Shown here one piece after another: positions 49,506-58,198 of a stretch of 64,000 nt of DNA (positions are counted from its first letter, which is position 1; every line of letters starts with the position of its first letter). The stretch is from Quadrisphaera granulorum (GTDB lineage: Bacteria; Actinomycetota; Actinomycetes; Actinomycetales; Quadrisphaeraceae). Both the position numbers and the translations under genes were made by a program. A model generated the notes under the pieces. That model was given only the letters and a program-made list of their open reading frames with translations. It was not told where the DNA came from and did no database searches. The DNA is taken from positions 1-64,000 of the forward strand of contig NZ_QGDQ01000019.1 of the NCBI RefSeq assembly GCF_003149145.1. The letters are read 5' to 3'.

Positions 49506-51137
49506 GTGACGATCACGAGACCAGGTCACGCCCCACGCCCGCGAGCACCACCCACCGAATACGGAGGCCCTCCGCTGGACGCGACCACACGGACCGGCGC
49601 GACGGCCGCTACCCCGCCCTCGCAGCACGGCCGGCACGCCCAGCCGGGCTTCGGTCGCGCCGTCGGCTGGACGGTGCTCGGCACCGTCGTGCCCGGCACC
49701 GGGCTGCTCAACGCAGGCCGTCGCGCCCTGGGGTGGCTCGCGCTGGTGCCGTTCGCGTTCGTCGTGGGAGCCGCTGCGGTGCTGTGGTTCTCCGGGCGCG
49801 CCGTCGAGGTACTGCAGCAGTACGTGCTCGACGCCGACGTGCTGCTCTACCTGGCCGTGGCCGCCGCGGTGATCGGCGTGGCGTGGAGCGGCGTCGTCGT
49901 CGCGACCCACCTGGCCCAGCGCCGCCATCGCGGCGTCACCGGGCACCGCGTGGCCTCTGCGCTCCTCGTGGCGGTGCTCCTCGCCGTCGTCGTCCTCCCT
50001 GCGGGCACCGCCACCCGGTACGCCCTGGTCTCCCGCTCCCTCATCACCTCCCTGTTCCCCTCCGGGCAGCAGGCGGCCACCGACGAGCCGACCGGCACGG
50101 ACGAGGATCCGTGGGCCGGCATCCCGCGCGTCAACGTGCTGCTCGTCGGCGCCGACACCGGCGCCGACAGGATCGGCACCCGCCCGGACACGCTGATCGT
50201 CGCGAGCATCAACACGGTCAGCGGAGACACGGTGATCTTCGGGTTGCCGCGGCAGCTGTCCGGCAACTTCTTCCCCGAGGGCTCGCCGGCGGCAGAGCTG
50301 TGGCCCACGGCGTGCGAGGCCAACGGTGGCGGCGGCTGCTGGCTCAACGCGGTCTACCTCTTCGGAACCCAGAACCCGCAGCTGTACCCCGGCGCCGAAG
50401 ACCCCGGCCTGGCCGCCACCGAGCAGGCCGCGGCGGGCGTCGTCGGCATGAAGATCGACTACACGGCCATGGTCAACCTCACCGGCTTCCAGGACCTCAT
50501 CGACGCCATGGGCGGCATCCGGCTCACCGTCGAGCGGCGCATCCCCATCGGCGGCGGCGAGCGGCTCAACAGCGCCGGCCGCGTCGTCGGCCTCTACCCC
50601 GTCACCGGGTACATCGAGCCCGGCCGCAACCAGCTGCTCGACGGCTACCACGCCGAGTGGTACGCCCGCTCCCGCTGGCAGTCGAACAACAACGACCGCA
50701 TGGACCGCCAGCGCTGCCTCATCAACGCCGCGGTGCAGCAGTACAGCGCGCTCGACCTCGCCCGCGCGTTCCCGCAGCTGGCCGCCTCCGCCGAGCGCGA
50801 CGTGAGCACCGACATCCCCGCGAGCCGCCTCTCCGCCTTCGTCGACCTGGGCCGCAAGGTCAAGGAGGCACCGCTGCGGTCACTGTCGTTCACGGAGCCG
50901 CTCGTCAACACCGGCGACCCCGACTACGACCAGATCCACCAGCTCGTGCAGCAGGCGCTGGTGCCCCCGCCGCCCGCGCCGTCGCCTGCTCCGACGACGA
51001 CGTCTGCGTCGCCGTCCCCCTCGGACACCTCATCCGCGAGCGCCTCGCCGTCGGGCAGCACCTCACCGAGCGCCAGCGGAACCGAGAGCACGCCCAGCGG
51101 GGAGGCCGTGGACGCCGCGAGCGTCTGCCCGGCCTGA
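49506..51137 (+). CDS. LytR-CpsA-Psr (LCP) family protein 1
   Basis: 543 residues. LCP enzymes move glycopolymers from undecaprenyl carriers to peptidoglycan. Cytoplasmic N-terminus, four hydrophobic segments (about residues 50-165), then the LCP domain: RVNVLLVGADTGADRIGTRPDTLIVASI, GLPRQLSGN, IDYTAMVNLTGFQDLIDAMGGIRL and DGYHAEWYARSRWQSNNNDRMDRQR with the R/D catalytic set. A Ser/Pro/Thr-rich tail ends in DAASVCPA. Paralogue of the next gene. Confidence 0.93.
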   Translation: MTITRPGHAPRPRAPPTEYGGPPLDATTRTGATAATPPSQHGRHAQPGFGRAVGWTVLGTVVPGTGLLNAGRRALGWLALVPFAFVVGAAAVLWFSGRAVEVLQQYVLDADVLLYLAVAAAVIGVAWSGVVVATHLAQRRHRGVTGHRVASALLVAVLLAVVVLPAGTATRYALVSRSLITSLFPSGQQAATDEPTGTDEDPWAGIPRVNVLLVGADTGADRIGTRPDTLIVASINTVSGDTVIFGLPRQLSGNFFPEGSPAAELWPTACEANGGGGCWLNAVYLFGTQNPQLYPGAEDPGLAATEQAAAGVVGMKIDYTAMVNLTGFQDLIDAMGGIRLTVERRIPIGGGERLNSAGRVVGLYPVTGYIEPGRNQLLDGYHAEWYARSRWQSNNNDRMDRQRCLINAAVQQYSALDLARAFPQLAASAERDVSTDIPASRLSAFVDLGRKVKEAPLRSLSFTEPLVNTGDPDYDQIHQLVQQALVPPPPAPSPAPTTTSASPSPSDTSSASASPSGSTSPSASGTESTPSGEAVDAASVCPA

Positions 51138-51258
51138 TCGTTACCACACGTAGTCGTTCCAGCGCGTCACGTGGCGAATCCGGCGTGGCTGGGCGATGCC
51201 GGTGGTGCAATGGCCTTCCGCCGTGCGCGACCGAGCCGCACGGGCGCGAAGGGGTCTG

Positions 51259-53031
51259 GTGACCGTGACAGAACCGGGAAGCTACCCGCGGCGACGCGAC
51301 GTCCGCGACATCCGCGACGGACGCACCGCGAGCGGTGGACGCGGCTCACGCGACCCGCGCTCAGCCGCGGCCAGCAGTACAGGGGCGACGGCGACAGCCA
51401 CCGCCGCCAGCGACGCCGCCACGATGGCTGCGACGAGGACGACGACGAGCGCCGCGCCGTCCGTGATGCCGCCGGCGCCGCGGCGCCCCGCGGAGGCACC
51501 CGCCTCCCGGCCTTCAGACGAGGTGACCCTCATCCACGCCGGAGACGACCCCCGCGGACGTCACGCCAGCAGCACCGGAGAGGGCTTCACGCGCCTCGTG
51601 CTGCTGACCGTGCTCGGCGCCGCCGTGCCCGGCACCGGCCTCATCGCGGCGGGACGCCGCGCCCTGGGGTGGACGGTGCTGCTGCCGGTGCTCGCGCTCC
51701 TGGGGGCGGCCGCCGCGGTGCTGTTCACGGGCCGGCTCGTGCCCCTGCTGCGCAGTGTCGTCTTCGATTCGACGGCCATGCTCGTGGTGGCCGCGGGCGC
51801 CGTCGTCGTCGCTCTCATGTGGTGTCTCGTCATCGTGGCGAGCCATGCCAGCCTGCGCCGCTCCCCCGGCGTCGGCCGTCTCTCGCGCGCGCAGCGCCTC
51901 GGGTCCCTCGTGCTGGTGACGGCGCTCATGGCCGTCGTGGTGGCCCCCTCGGCAACGACGGCGCGCTACGCCATGGCCAATCACGACCTGCTGAAGAACC
52001 TCTTCGGCTCGGAGTCGAGCGCCGGCAACGGCCCTGACACCGGCGCCGAGAACCCGTGGGCCAACGTGCCCCGCGTCACCGTGCTCATGCTCGGCGCGGA
52101 CACCGGCATGGACCGCGTCGGCACGCGCCCCGATACGATCATGGTGGCGAGCATCGACACCAAGACCGGTGACAGCACCCTGCTCAGCCTGCCCCGCCAG
52201 CTCGAGGACGTGCCCTTCCCGCCCGGCAGCAAAGCCGCGAAGCAGTGGCCGACTGCCTGCAAGGAGGACGGTGCGGGCGGCTGCATGCTCAACGCCGTCT
52301 ACCTTTTCGGCACGCTGCACCCCGAGCTGTTCGGCGGCACCGCGAACGGCAACGACCCGGGCGTCGAGGCCACCAAGGAGGCCGTCGCCACGGCCACCGG
52401 CCTGCAGATCGACTACTACGCCATGGTCGACCTCGAAGGCTTCGAGCAGCTCGTCGACGCCATGGGCGGCATGACGCTCAACGTGCCCCGCGACATCCCC
52501 ATCGGCGGCGGCACCAACCTGGAGACGGGCAAGAAGTACCCCATCACCGGCTGGATCAAGAAGGGCCAGGGCCAGGAGCTCACCGGGTACGAGGCGCTGT
52601 GGTTCGCTCGCTCACGCGAGGGTTCCGACAACGACGACCGGATGGCCCGCCAGCAGTGCGTCATCTCAGCCGCGGTGAAGCAGTACGACGCCGTGCAGCT
52701 CGCGGCGAAGTTCCCGGCGCTGGCGGCAGCGGCGGAGAAGAACATCCAGACCGACATCCCCGCGAAGGAGCTCAACGCCTTCGTCACCCTCGGGGAGATC
52801 GTCAAGGGCGGCGACATGCGGGCGCTGCCCTTCACGAAGGCGAACATCTCCACGGGCGACCCCGACTACGGCCAGCTCCGCGCGATGGTCGCCGACGCGC
52901 TGCGCCCGGCGCCCGCGCCGACGGCAGCTCCCAGCGCCTCGGCGTCGCCGTCGGCGTCGTCCTCGGTGAACCCGGCCCCCTCGGCCTCGGCTGACCCGAA
53001 GGAGGCCGTCGACCCGACGGCCACCTGCTGA
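51259..53031 (+). CDS. LytR-CpsA-Psr (LCP) family protein 2
   Basis: About 590 residues, a duplicate of the gene before it (122 bases apart). A longer, Arg/Ala/Thr-rich N-terminus precedes the four helices; then RVTVLMLGADTGMDRVGTRPDTIMVASID, SLPRQLEDV, MVDLEGFEQLVDAMGGMTL and ALWFARSREGSDNDDRMARQQ. The tail is again Ser/Ala/Pro-rich and ends in Cys. GTG at 51259 has AAGGGG upstream; an ATG at 51196 is an alternative. Confidence 0.92.
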   Translation: MTVTEPGSYPRRRDVRDIRDGRTASGGRGSRDPRSAAASSTGATATATAASDAATMAATRTTTSAAPSVMPPAPRRPAEAPASRPSDEVTLIHAGDDPRGRHASSTGEGFTRLVLLTVLGAAVPGTGLIAAGRRALGWTVLLPVLALLGAAAAVLFTGRLVPLLRSVVFDSTAMLVVAAGAVVVALMWCLVIVASHASLRRSPGVGRLSRAQRLGSLVLVTALMAVVVAPSATTARYAMANHDLLKNLFGSESSAGNGPDTGAENPWANVPRVTVLMLGADTGMDRVGTRPDTIMVASIDTKTGDSTLLSLPRQLEDVPFPPGSKAAKQWPTACKEDGAGGCMLNAVYLFGTLHPELFGGTANGNDPGVEATKEAVATATGLQIDYYAMVDLEGFEQLVDAMGGMTLNVPRDIPIGGGTNLETGKKYPITGWIKKGQGQELTGYEALWFARSREGSDNDDRMARQQCVISAAVKQYDAVQLAAKFPALAAAAEKNIQTDIPAKELNAFVTLGEIVKGGDMRALPFTKANISTGDPDYGQLRAMVADALRPAPAPTAAPSASASPSASSSVNPAPSASADPKEAVDPTATC

Positions 53032-53064
53032 CCCTCGGCCTGCCCCTCGACGGTCACGCGCCTG

Positions 53065-53106
53065 CGCGCCATCTCCCCCGCTCCTGCAGCGGTGGGAGAT
53101 GGCGCG
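53065..53106 (+). terminator. Strong terminator after LCP pair
   Basis: CGCGCCATCTCCC ... GGGAGATGGCGCG, 13-bp stem extended by an inner CCGCT/AGCGG, followed by GTCGTTTAT. Confidence 0.85.
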
Positions 53107-53145
53107 CCGTCGTTTATCCGGGCCGCCCGGGGGTAGGGGCGGCGC

Positions 53146-53721
53146 ATGACCTCACAGCTACAGGGACGGAAGATCGCCGTGCTCGCCGCCGACGGCGTGG
53201 AGCAGGCCGAGCTCGTCGAGCCGGTGCGCGCCGTCCGGGACGCGGGCGCCGAGGTGGTGATCCTCTCCCTGGAGAGCGGCACCATCCAGGCCTACGAGCA
53301 CGACGTCGAGCCCGCGGACACGTTCGACGTCGACGTCGTCGTCTCCTCCGCCGACCCGGCCGACTACGACGGGCTCGTGCTGCCCGGTGGCACCACCAAC
53401 CCCGACCACCTGCGGATGGACGACGGCGCGGTGAGCTTCGTCAAGCGGTTCGTCGAGTCCGGCAAGCCCGTGGGCGTCATCTGCCACGGCCCGTGGACGC
53501 TGGCGACTGCCGACGTCGTCAGGGGCCGCACGCTGACCTCCTGGCCCAGCCTGCGCACCGACCTCGTCAACGCCGGTGCCACGTGGGTGGACGAGGAGGT
53601 CGTCATCGACGGCGGACTCATCTCCAGCCGCAACCCCGGCGACCTGCCGGCGTTCTGCGCGACGCTGGTCTCGGAGTTCTCCCGCGGCTCCGTCGCTGCC
53701 GGCGCTGGTCCTCGCACGTGA
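53146..53721 (+). CDS. DJ-1/PfpI family protein (type 1 GATase fold)
   Basis: 191 residues. KIAVLAADGVEQAELVEPVRAVRDAGAEVVILS, DYDGLVLPGGTTNPDHLRMD and GKPVGVICHGPWTLATADVVRGRTLTSWPSLRTDLVNAGATWVDEEVV are typical of the YhbO/PfpI subgroup; catalytic Cys-His is VICHGPW, the Glu is in DGVEQAE. Relatives act as glyoxalase III or protein/nucleotide deglycases. Stop overlaps the next GTG. Confidence 0.9.
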   Translation: MTSQLQGRKIAVLAADGVEQAELVEPVRAVRDAGAEVVILSLESGTIQAYEHDVEPADTFDVDVVVSSADPADYDGLVLPGGTTNPDHLRMDDGAVSFVKRFVESGKPVGVICHGPWTLATADVVRGRTLTSWPSLRTDLVNAGATWVDEEVVIDGGLISSRNPGDLPAFCATLVSEFSRGSVAAGAGPRT

Positions 53722-54038
53722 CATCGAACCTGGGTGGCGGACCGGGCCGCGGGCCCGGAGAGGGCCCTGACGGGGGCCACGGCGACGACGGAGCCGACCG
53801 CGAGCGCCCGGGCAGCGCCAGTGAGGTGACCGACCCCGATCCCGCCACCACGCCCGGCCTGGAGCCTGGCGGCGGGGTCGCCCCCGGTGACACCCCGCCA
53901 TCGGAGGCGGGGACGTCGGGCCTGTCGGCTCCCGAACCGAAGTTGCCGGGACGGCGCACCAACCTCGTCATCGCGCTCGTCGTCGCGGTGCTCGTGGCGG
54001 CGGCAGCGCTGGCGTTCTTCGCTGGCCGACTCGGGTAG
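53718..54038 (+). CDS. DUF6480 family membrane protein
   Basis: 106 residues, coupled to the PfpI gene (GTGA overlap). A Gly-rich N-terminus leads to DPDPATTPGLEPGGGVAPGDTPPSEAGTSGLSAPEP, the near-invariant DUF6480 segment, and one C-terminal helix (LVIALVVAVLVAAAALAFFAG). Role unknown. Confidence 0.85.
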   Translation: MTSNLGGGPGRGPGEGPDGGHGDDGADRERPGSASEVTDPDPATTPGLEPGGGVAPGDTPPSEAGTSGLSAPEPKLPGRRTNLVIALVVAVLVAAAALAFFAGRLG

Positions 54039-54144
54039 CGACTCAGGTAGCGCCTCTCGTAGCGCACGGGGTGGAGACGTTCTTCGCTCGATCGACTCGG
54101 GCGGACGTGCAACGCACCGGGTCGGCGTGTGCTGAGGTGACGGG

Positions 54145-55326
54145 GTGACCACGCCGTCCCTCGGGCCGCACGCACGCCGCGGTGCGCTGCCCTTCCGCCC
54201 CTCCGCCCGTCCCACGCTGGGCGTCGAGTGGGAAGTGGCCCTCGTCGACGCCGCCACCGGCGACCTGGCCCCCAAGGCCTCGGAAGTGCTCGCCGAACTG
54301 CACGGCCGCCCACCCCACCCCGACGGACGCCAGCGGGTCACCCACGAGCTACTGACCAACACCGTCGAACTCGTCACCGGCATCCACGACACCGTCGCCG
54401 GCGCCGTCGCCGACCTCCACGACGTCATGACCCAGGTCCGCTCCGTGACCGACCCCATGGGCCTGGAGCTGGCGTGCTCCGGCACGCACCCGTTCGCCCA
54501 GTGGTCGGCGCAGACCATGACCGAAGGACCCCGCTACGCCGAACTCATCGAGCGGACCCAGTGGTGGGGCCGCCAGATGCTCATCTGGGGCGTGCACGTG
54601 CACGTGGGGATGTCCAGCGTGCACAAGGTGCTGCCCGTGCTGGACGCGATGCTCACCTACGCCCCCCACCTGCAGGCGCTGTCGGCGAGCTCGCCGTTCT
54701 GGGGCGGGGTCGACACCGGCTACGCCAGCAACCGCGCCCTGATGTTCCAGCAGCTGCCGACGGCGGGGCTGCCGTTCCAGTTCGCCCGCTGGGAGGAGCT
54801 GGAGGCCTACGTCGGCGACCTGCTGCACACCGGCGTCATCGACTCCTTCAAGGACGTCCGCTGGGACGTGAGGCCTTCACCGAGCATCGGCACGCTGGAG
54901 GTACGCGTGTGCGACGGGGTGCCCACCGAGGCCGAGCTGGCGGCGCTGACGGCCCTGACGCACTGCCTCGTCGTCGACCTCGACGCGCGGCTGGAAGCCG
55001 GCGAGCAGCTTGCGGTGCTGCCGCCGTGGCACGTGCAGGAGAACAAGTGGCGCGCCGCCCGCTACGGGCTCGACGCGATCATCATCACCAGCGCCGCCGG
55101 CGACGAGCGCCTGGTCACCGACGACCTCGACGACCTACTGACCCGCCTGGAGCCGGTGGCGCGGCAGCTGGGATGCAGTGACGAGCTGGCGGCGGTGGCG
55201 CAGATCCCCGTGCGAGGGGCGAGCTACCAGCGGCAGCGTGCGGTGGCTGCCGCCGCCGGGGGCGACCTGAAGGCCGTGGTGGGCTCCCTGGTCAGGGAGC
55301 TGCGGGAGGGTCTGCCGGAGGCGTAG
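54145..55326 (+). CDS. ybdK: Glutamate-cysteine ligase, GCS2/YbdK type
   Basis: 393 residues. Weak glutamate-cysteine ligases (carboxylate-amine ligases) of this family join Glu and Cys with ATP. Motifs: PTLGVEWEVALVD, TNTVELVTGIHDTVAGAV, WGVHVHVGMSSVHK (metal/ATP site), PSIGTLEVRVCDG and ENKWRAARYGLDA. GTG start with GAGGTGA upstream. The last 35 bases overlap the 3' end of csrA, convergent. In mycothiol users the product may serve minor thiol or ergothioneine-like paths; that is open. Confidence 0.9.
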   Translation: MTTPSLGPHARRGALPFRPSARPTLGVEWEVALVDAATGDLAPKASEVLAELHGRPPHPDGRQRVTHELLTNTVELVTGIHDTVAGAVADLHDVMTQVRSVTDPMGLELACSGTHPFAQWSAQTMTEGPRYAELIERTQWWGRQMLIWGVHVHVGMSSVHKVLPVLDAMLTYAPHLQALSASSPFWGGVDTGYASNRALMFQQLPTAGLPFQFARWEELEAYVGDLLHTGVIDSFKDVRWDVRPSPSIGTLEVRVCDGVPTEAELAALTALTHCLVVDLDARLEAGEQLAVLPPWHVQENKWRAARYGLDAIIITSAAGDERLVTDDLDDLLTRLEPVARQLGCSDELAAVAQIPVRGASYQRQRAVAAAAGGDLKAVVGSLVRELREGLPEA

Positions 55327-55606
55327 CCGCCGGCTCCCCGTCGGGAGCGGTCTGGCTCGGCACCCCGCCCTGAGGGGTCGGGCGCTTCCGCAGGCCCGCG
55401 AGCACCGCGGGCGAGGGGGCCGCAGCACTGGCGGCCTCGAGGTTGGCAGCGCGCACCGCGTGGAAGACCTCTTCACGGTGCACCTGGACGTCGCGCGGGG
55501 CGTCCACACCGACCCGGACGACGTCGCCGCGGATCTCGAGGACCCGCACCGTCACGTCGGAACCGATCATGACGCTTTCACCGGCACGTCGGGTGAGGAC
55601 CAGCAT
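55292..55606 (-). CDS. csrA: Carbon storage regulator CsrA with long C-terminal tail
   Basis: 104 residues. LVLTRRAGESVMIGSDVTVRVLEIRGDVVRVGVDAPRDVQVHREEVFHAV is the full RNA-binding CsrA fold (R in LTRR and the VHREEV strand). CsrA usually has 60-75 residues; here an Ala/Pro-rich tail of about 45 residues follows. Rare in actinobacteria outside motile lineages, where it lies with flagellar genes, as here; likely represses flagellin or similar mRNA. Lies downstream of the export operon on the same strand. Confidence 0.93.
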   Translation of the reverse strand: MLVLTRRAGESVMIGSDVTVRVLEIRGDVVRVGVDAPRDVQVHREEVFHAVRAANLEAASAAAPSPAVLAGLRKRPTPQGGVPSQTAPDGEPAATPPADPPAAP

Positions 55607-55794
55607 CCCGCCACAGTAGTCGCGCGGTCACGGGCGGCGGGCACGCCGCGCCGATCTGCAGGGTTTCGGCGCCGTCTGACCCGTATTGCCCGGCCACTGC
55701 ACCGCTTCTGCAACGGTCGAGCCCGCTCCCCCGGCGACGATCAAGGACGTTCTGCGCGGCGCGCGGGCTTGGCCACGAGGGTCACGTGACGCCC

Positions 55795-55900
55795 GACGTG
55801 CAGAAGCCCGCCCGCGCCACCTCAGGAGGGCATCGAGCGGACTTCTGCACGTCCGCTGTCACACGTGGGTGGCCGACTGTCCATGATCACGGCGGTGATC
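55795..55900. repeat. Palindromic element between PilZ gene and csrA
   Basis: GACGTGCAGAAG-CCCGC (55795-55811) and GCGGA-CTTCTGCACGTC (55837-55853) form a 12-bp perfect, 17-bp near-perfect inverted repeat with a 25-base loop. It is followed by GATCAC-GGCG-GTGATC (55885-55900). May be a terminator plus REP-like element. The rest of 55607-55910 shows no gene. Confidence 0.6.
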
Positions 55901-55910
55901 CTGGGGAGCG

Positions 55911-56666
55911 TCAGGCGCGGCGACTGCGGCGCTGCCAGGCGAAGACGAGCGCGCGCAGCGCGTCGCCCTGGCGGCGGTCGTCGTGGAGCTGGACGACGAC
56001 GTCGACGGCCTCGTGCGCGCCGCCTGCGGCTGCGCCGTCCGCTGCCGGGTCCTCGTCCAGACGCACCAGGGTGCCGCCGAGCTCGTGCTCGACCACCTGC
56101 AGGGCGAGCCCGTCGCCGTCGCGGTCGACCTCGGAGATGGTCAGACGCACCGCGACGGCACTGCCGGGCGCGCACTCCAGCGCCCACCGCGGGGCGCGGA
56201 TCCGGGCGCGCAGGCCGCCCTCAGAGAGGTCGTGGAGGTCGCCGACGCAGCGGCCCGGCTCGGGGTGCTCCCAGAGCACCTCGACCTGCACGGGCAGCGT
56301 GCTCGCGGCGCCAGCGCGCACGAAGCTGCGCCGCTGGTGGCGGCGAGAGGGGCCGGCGGGCACGAGCCACCACAGTGGCGCGGGCGTGCGCACGCGCTCG
56401 CTCAGCTCCACCGGCAGCGTCACGAGGCCGCGCGGCGTGGCCCACCGCAGCTCGAACGCTGCGCCGTCGGCGGGCGGCTCCAGGTCTCCCGGGCGCGGCG
56501 GCGGCGCGTGGACGGCGATGCGCCCGTCGCGGACGTCGTCGATGCGGGTCTCGACGACGTCGTCGCCCGTCACCTCGACGGAGGCCAGCTCGGCAGGGAC
56601 CAGCTCGGCGGCCGCGCCGATGGCGGGCAGCTCCAGGTCGGCGTCATGACCGGCGGTGGTGCTCAT
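55911..56666 (-). CDS. PilZ-domain c-di-GMP effector (YcgR-like)
   Basis: 251 residues. N-terminal YcgR-like domain (about 1-110) with a C-terminal PilZ domain: RRHQRRSFVRAGA carries the RxxxR loop and DLSEGGLRA the D/N-x-S-x-x-G strand, both needed to bind c-di-GMP. YcgR proteins slow the flagellar motor. Start overlaps the FlhF-like stop (ATGA), so it belongs to the flagellar operon. Confidence 0.88.
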   Translation of the reverse strand: MSTTAGHDADLELPAIGAAAELVPAELASVEVTGDDVVETRIDDVRDGRIAVHAPPPRPGDLEPPADGAAFELRWATPRGLVTLPVELSERVRTPAPLWWLVPAGPSRRHQRRSFVRAGAASTLPVQVEVLWEHPEPGRCVGDLHDLSEGGLRARIRAPRWALECAPGSAVAVRLTISEVDRDGDGLALQVVEHELGGTLVRLDEDPAADGAAAGGAHEAVDVVVQLHDDRRQGDALRALVFAWQRRSRRA

Positions 56667-58198
56667 CGAACGTCCTCATCACGGAGACGGGCCGCGATGA
56701 CCTGGGCCCAGGCCCGCGGGGAAGCTGGCCGCTCGCCGAGGACGACGACGGGCTGCACGAGGCCGAGGGCTGCCGCCGGCGCGCTCGTCGCACGGATGTT
56801 GACGAGGGCGAGGGCATCGACGGTGTCATCACCACCGAAGGAGGCGAGCCAGGCGGCGGTGTCAGGCAGACGGCGCGTCGCGTCGACCACAGCCCACACC
56901 TCGTCGGCGCCGAGGGCGTCGAGCACCTCGACGACGGCGGCCCGGTGGCCGGAGCTCGCGCCGATCGGAGCGGGCAGGGCGACGACGAGCGGGTGGCCGC
57001 CCAGCCGCGCCTGCGCCGCCTCGGCTGCGACGTCGGCCGGATCGGTGAGCACGCGGGCACCCGAGGCCTCCCGGCGCTGGACGACGGCCACGTCTGAGGC
57101 GTGCACACCCAGGCCCGCCCCGAGTCGGCGGGCCAGCTGGAGGGCCGAGGTCGGATCACCCAGCACGCCGATCACGGGTGCCGGGCCCATGGCCGGGCGT
57201 GGCCGGCGGGCCTGCTGCGCCGCGATGTACGCGGCGACGTGCCGCAGGGCTGCGGCACGGTCGGCGGGGAGCCGGTGCAGCCACGCCTCCGGCACGCCGA
57301 GCTCGGCGAGACGTTCGGCCAGCGGGTTGGCGGGCGCGCGGTGCGACGGGGCGTGGTGGACCGGGGCGTGGTGGACCGGAGCGGGCTCGCGGTAGACAGG
57401 CTCCTGGTAGACGGGCTCCTGGTAGATCGGCGCGGGTGCCACGTGAGCGGTCACGACCGGTGTCTCCGGGAGCACCGTGCGGGGTTGCTGCGCAGGAGGT
57501 TGGTACGGCGGACGTGCCGGACGGGTCACCGGCACCGACTTGATGACCTCGGCCTGACGCGGCGGGGTGGGCTGCCGCAGCCCGGCCTGGACGGCGGCCT
57601 GCAGCGCAGCCTGGATCGAGGCCTGGTTGATGGCCGACGTCATCGGCGGGTTCATCGCCGGGTTCATCGCGTGGCCGACCGCCGGTCGTGCCGCCTGCAC
57701 CGGCACCGGCGCCGGGGCGGGGGGCTGCTGGGCCAGCGGAGACGTCGGCGTCGTCGTGATGCTGCTGAGGGCGTCGCTGAAGATGCTGTCGAAACCGCTG
57801 AGCGAGCCGGGAGCGCGCTCGGCAGCCTCGGCGGCCTCGAGCAGCTGCTCGATGCCCATCGGGCCGCCGGCACCGGCAGACCCAGCAGCGGCCCCGGAGC
57901 CCGTCCCGCCAGCGGCAACCCCCCGCGAGCCCACGGCGAGCGGGGCAGGTGCACGGCGCACGGCCTCAGCGGACGCGGCGGCGGGAACCCGCGGACGCAC
58001 CACCGAGGTGGGCGGCCCGACCGGGCCGTCCACCTCGATGGTCACCTCGAACTGCTCGCGGGCGAAGAACCCGACGAAGCCGCCGACGCGCACACGTTCA
58101 GCTTTGACGATGCGGACACCCGCGCCGTGGTCGGCGCGCACCTGCTGGAGGAGCGGTTCGAGTTCAGGCCCCTCAAGCAGCAACCGCGTTGGCGCCAT
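56663..58198 (-). CDS. FlhF-like protein without intact P-loop
   Basis: 511 residues in the position of flhF, right after flhA (26-base overlap). The N-terminus RLLLEGPELEPLLQQVRADHGAGVRIVKAERVRVGGFVGFFAREQFEV matches the FlhF B-domain start. A low-complexity middle has YQEPVYQEPVYREPAPVHHAP repeats. The C-terminal part keeps the SRP-GTPase shape (VIGVLGDPTSALQLARRLGAGLG ... VWAVVDATRRLPD), but Walker A (GxxGxGKTT) is degenerate and DTAG is not found, so GTP hydrolysis looks lost. May still position or stabilise the basal body. Confidence 0.8.
   Translation of the reverse strand: MAPTRLLLEGPELEPLLQQVRADHGAGVRIVKAERVRVGGFVGFFAREQFEVTIEVDGPVGPPTSVVRPRVPAAASAEAVRRAPAPLAVGSRGVAAGGTGSGAAAGSAGAGGPMGIEQLLEAAEAAERAPGSLSGFDSIFSDALSSITTTPTSPLAQQPPAPAPVPVQAARPAVGHAMNPAMNPPMTSAINQASIQAALQAAVQAGLRQPTPPRQAEVIKSVPVTRPARPPYQPPAQQPRTVLPETPVVTAHVAPAPIYQEPVYQEPVYREPAPVHHAPVHHAPSHRAPANPLAERLAELGVPEAWLHRLPADRAAALRHVAAYIAAQQARRPRPAMGPAPVIGVLGDPTSALQLARRLGAGLGVHASDVAVVQRREASGARVLTDPADVAAEAAQARLGGHPLVVALPAPIGASSGHRAAVVEVLDALGADEVWAVVDATRRLPDTAAWLASFGGDDTVDALALVNIRATSAPAAALGLVQPVVVLGERPASPRAWAQVIAARLRDEDVR

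Noticed and set aside
49481-51262. 593-aa plus frame
   Set aside because: Arg-rich shifted frame of the LCP gene.
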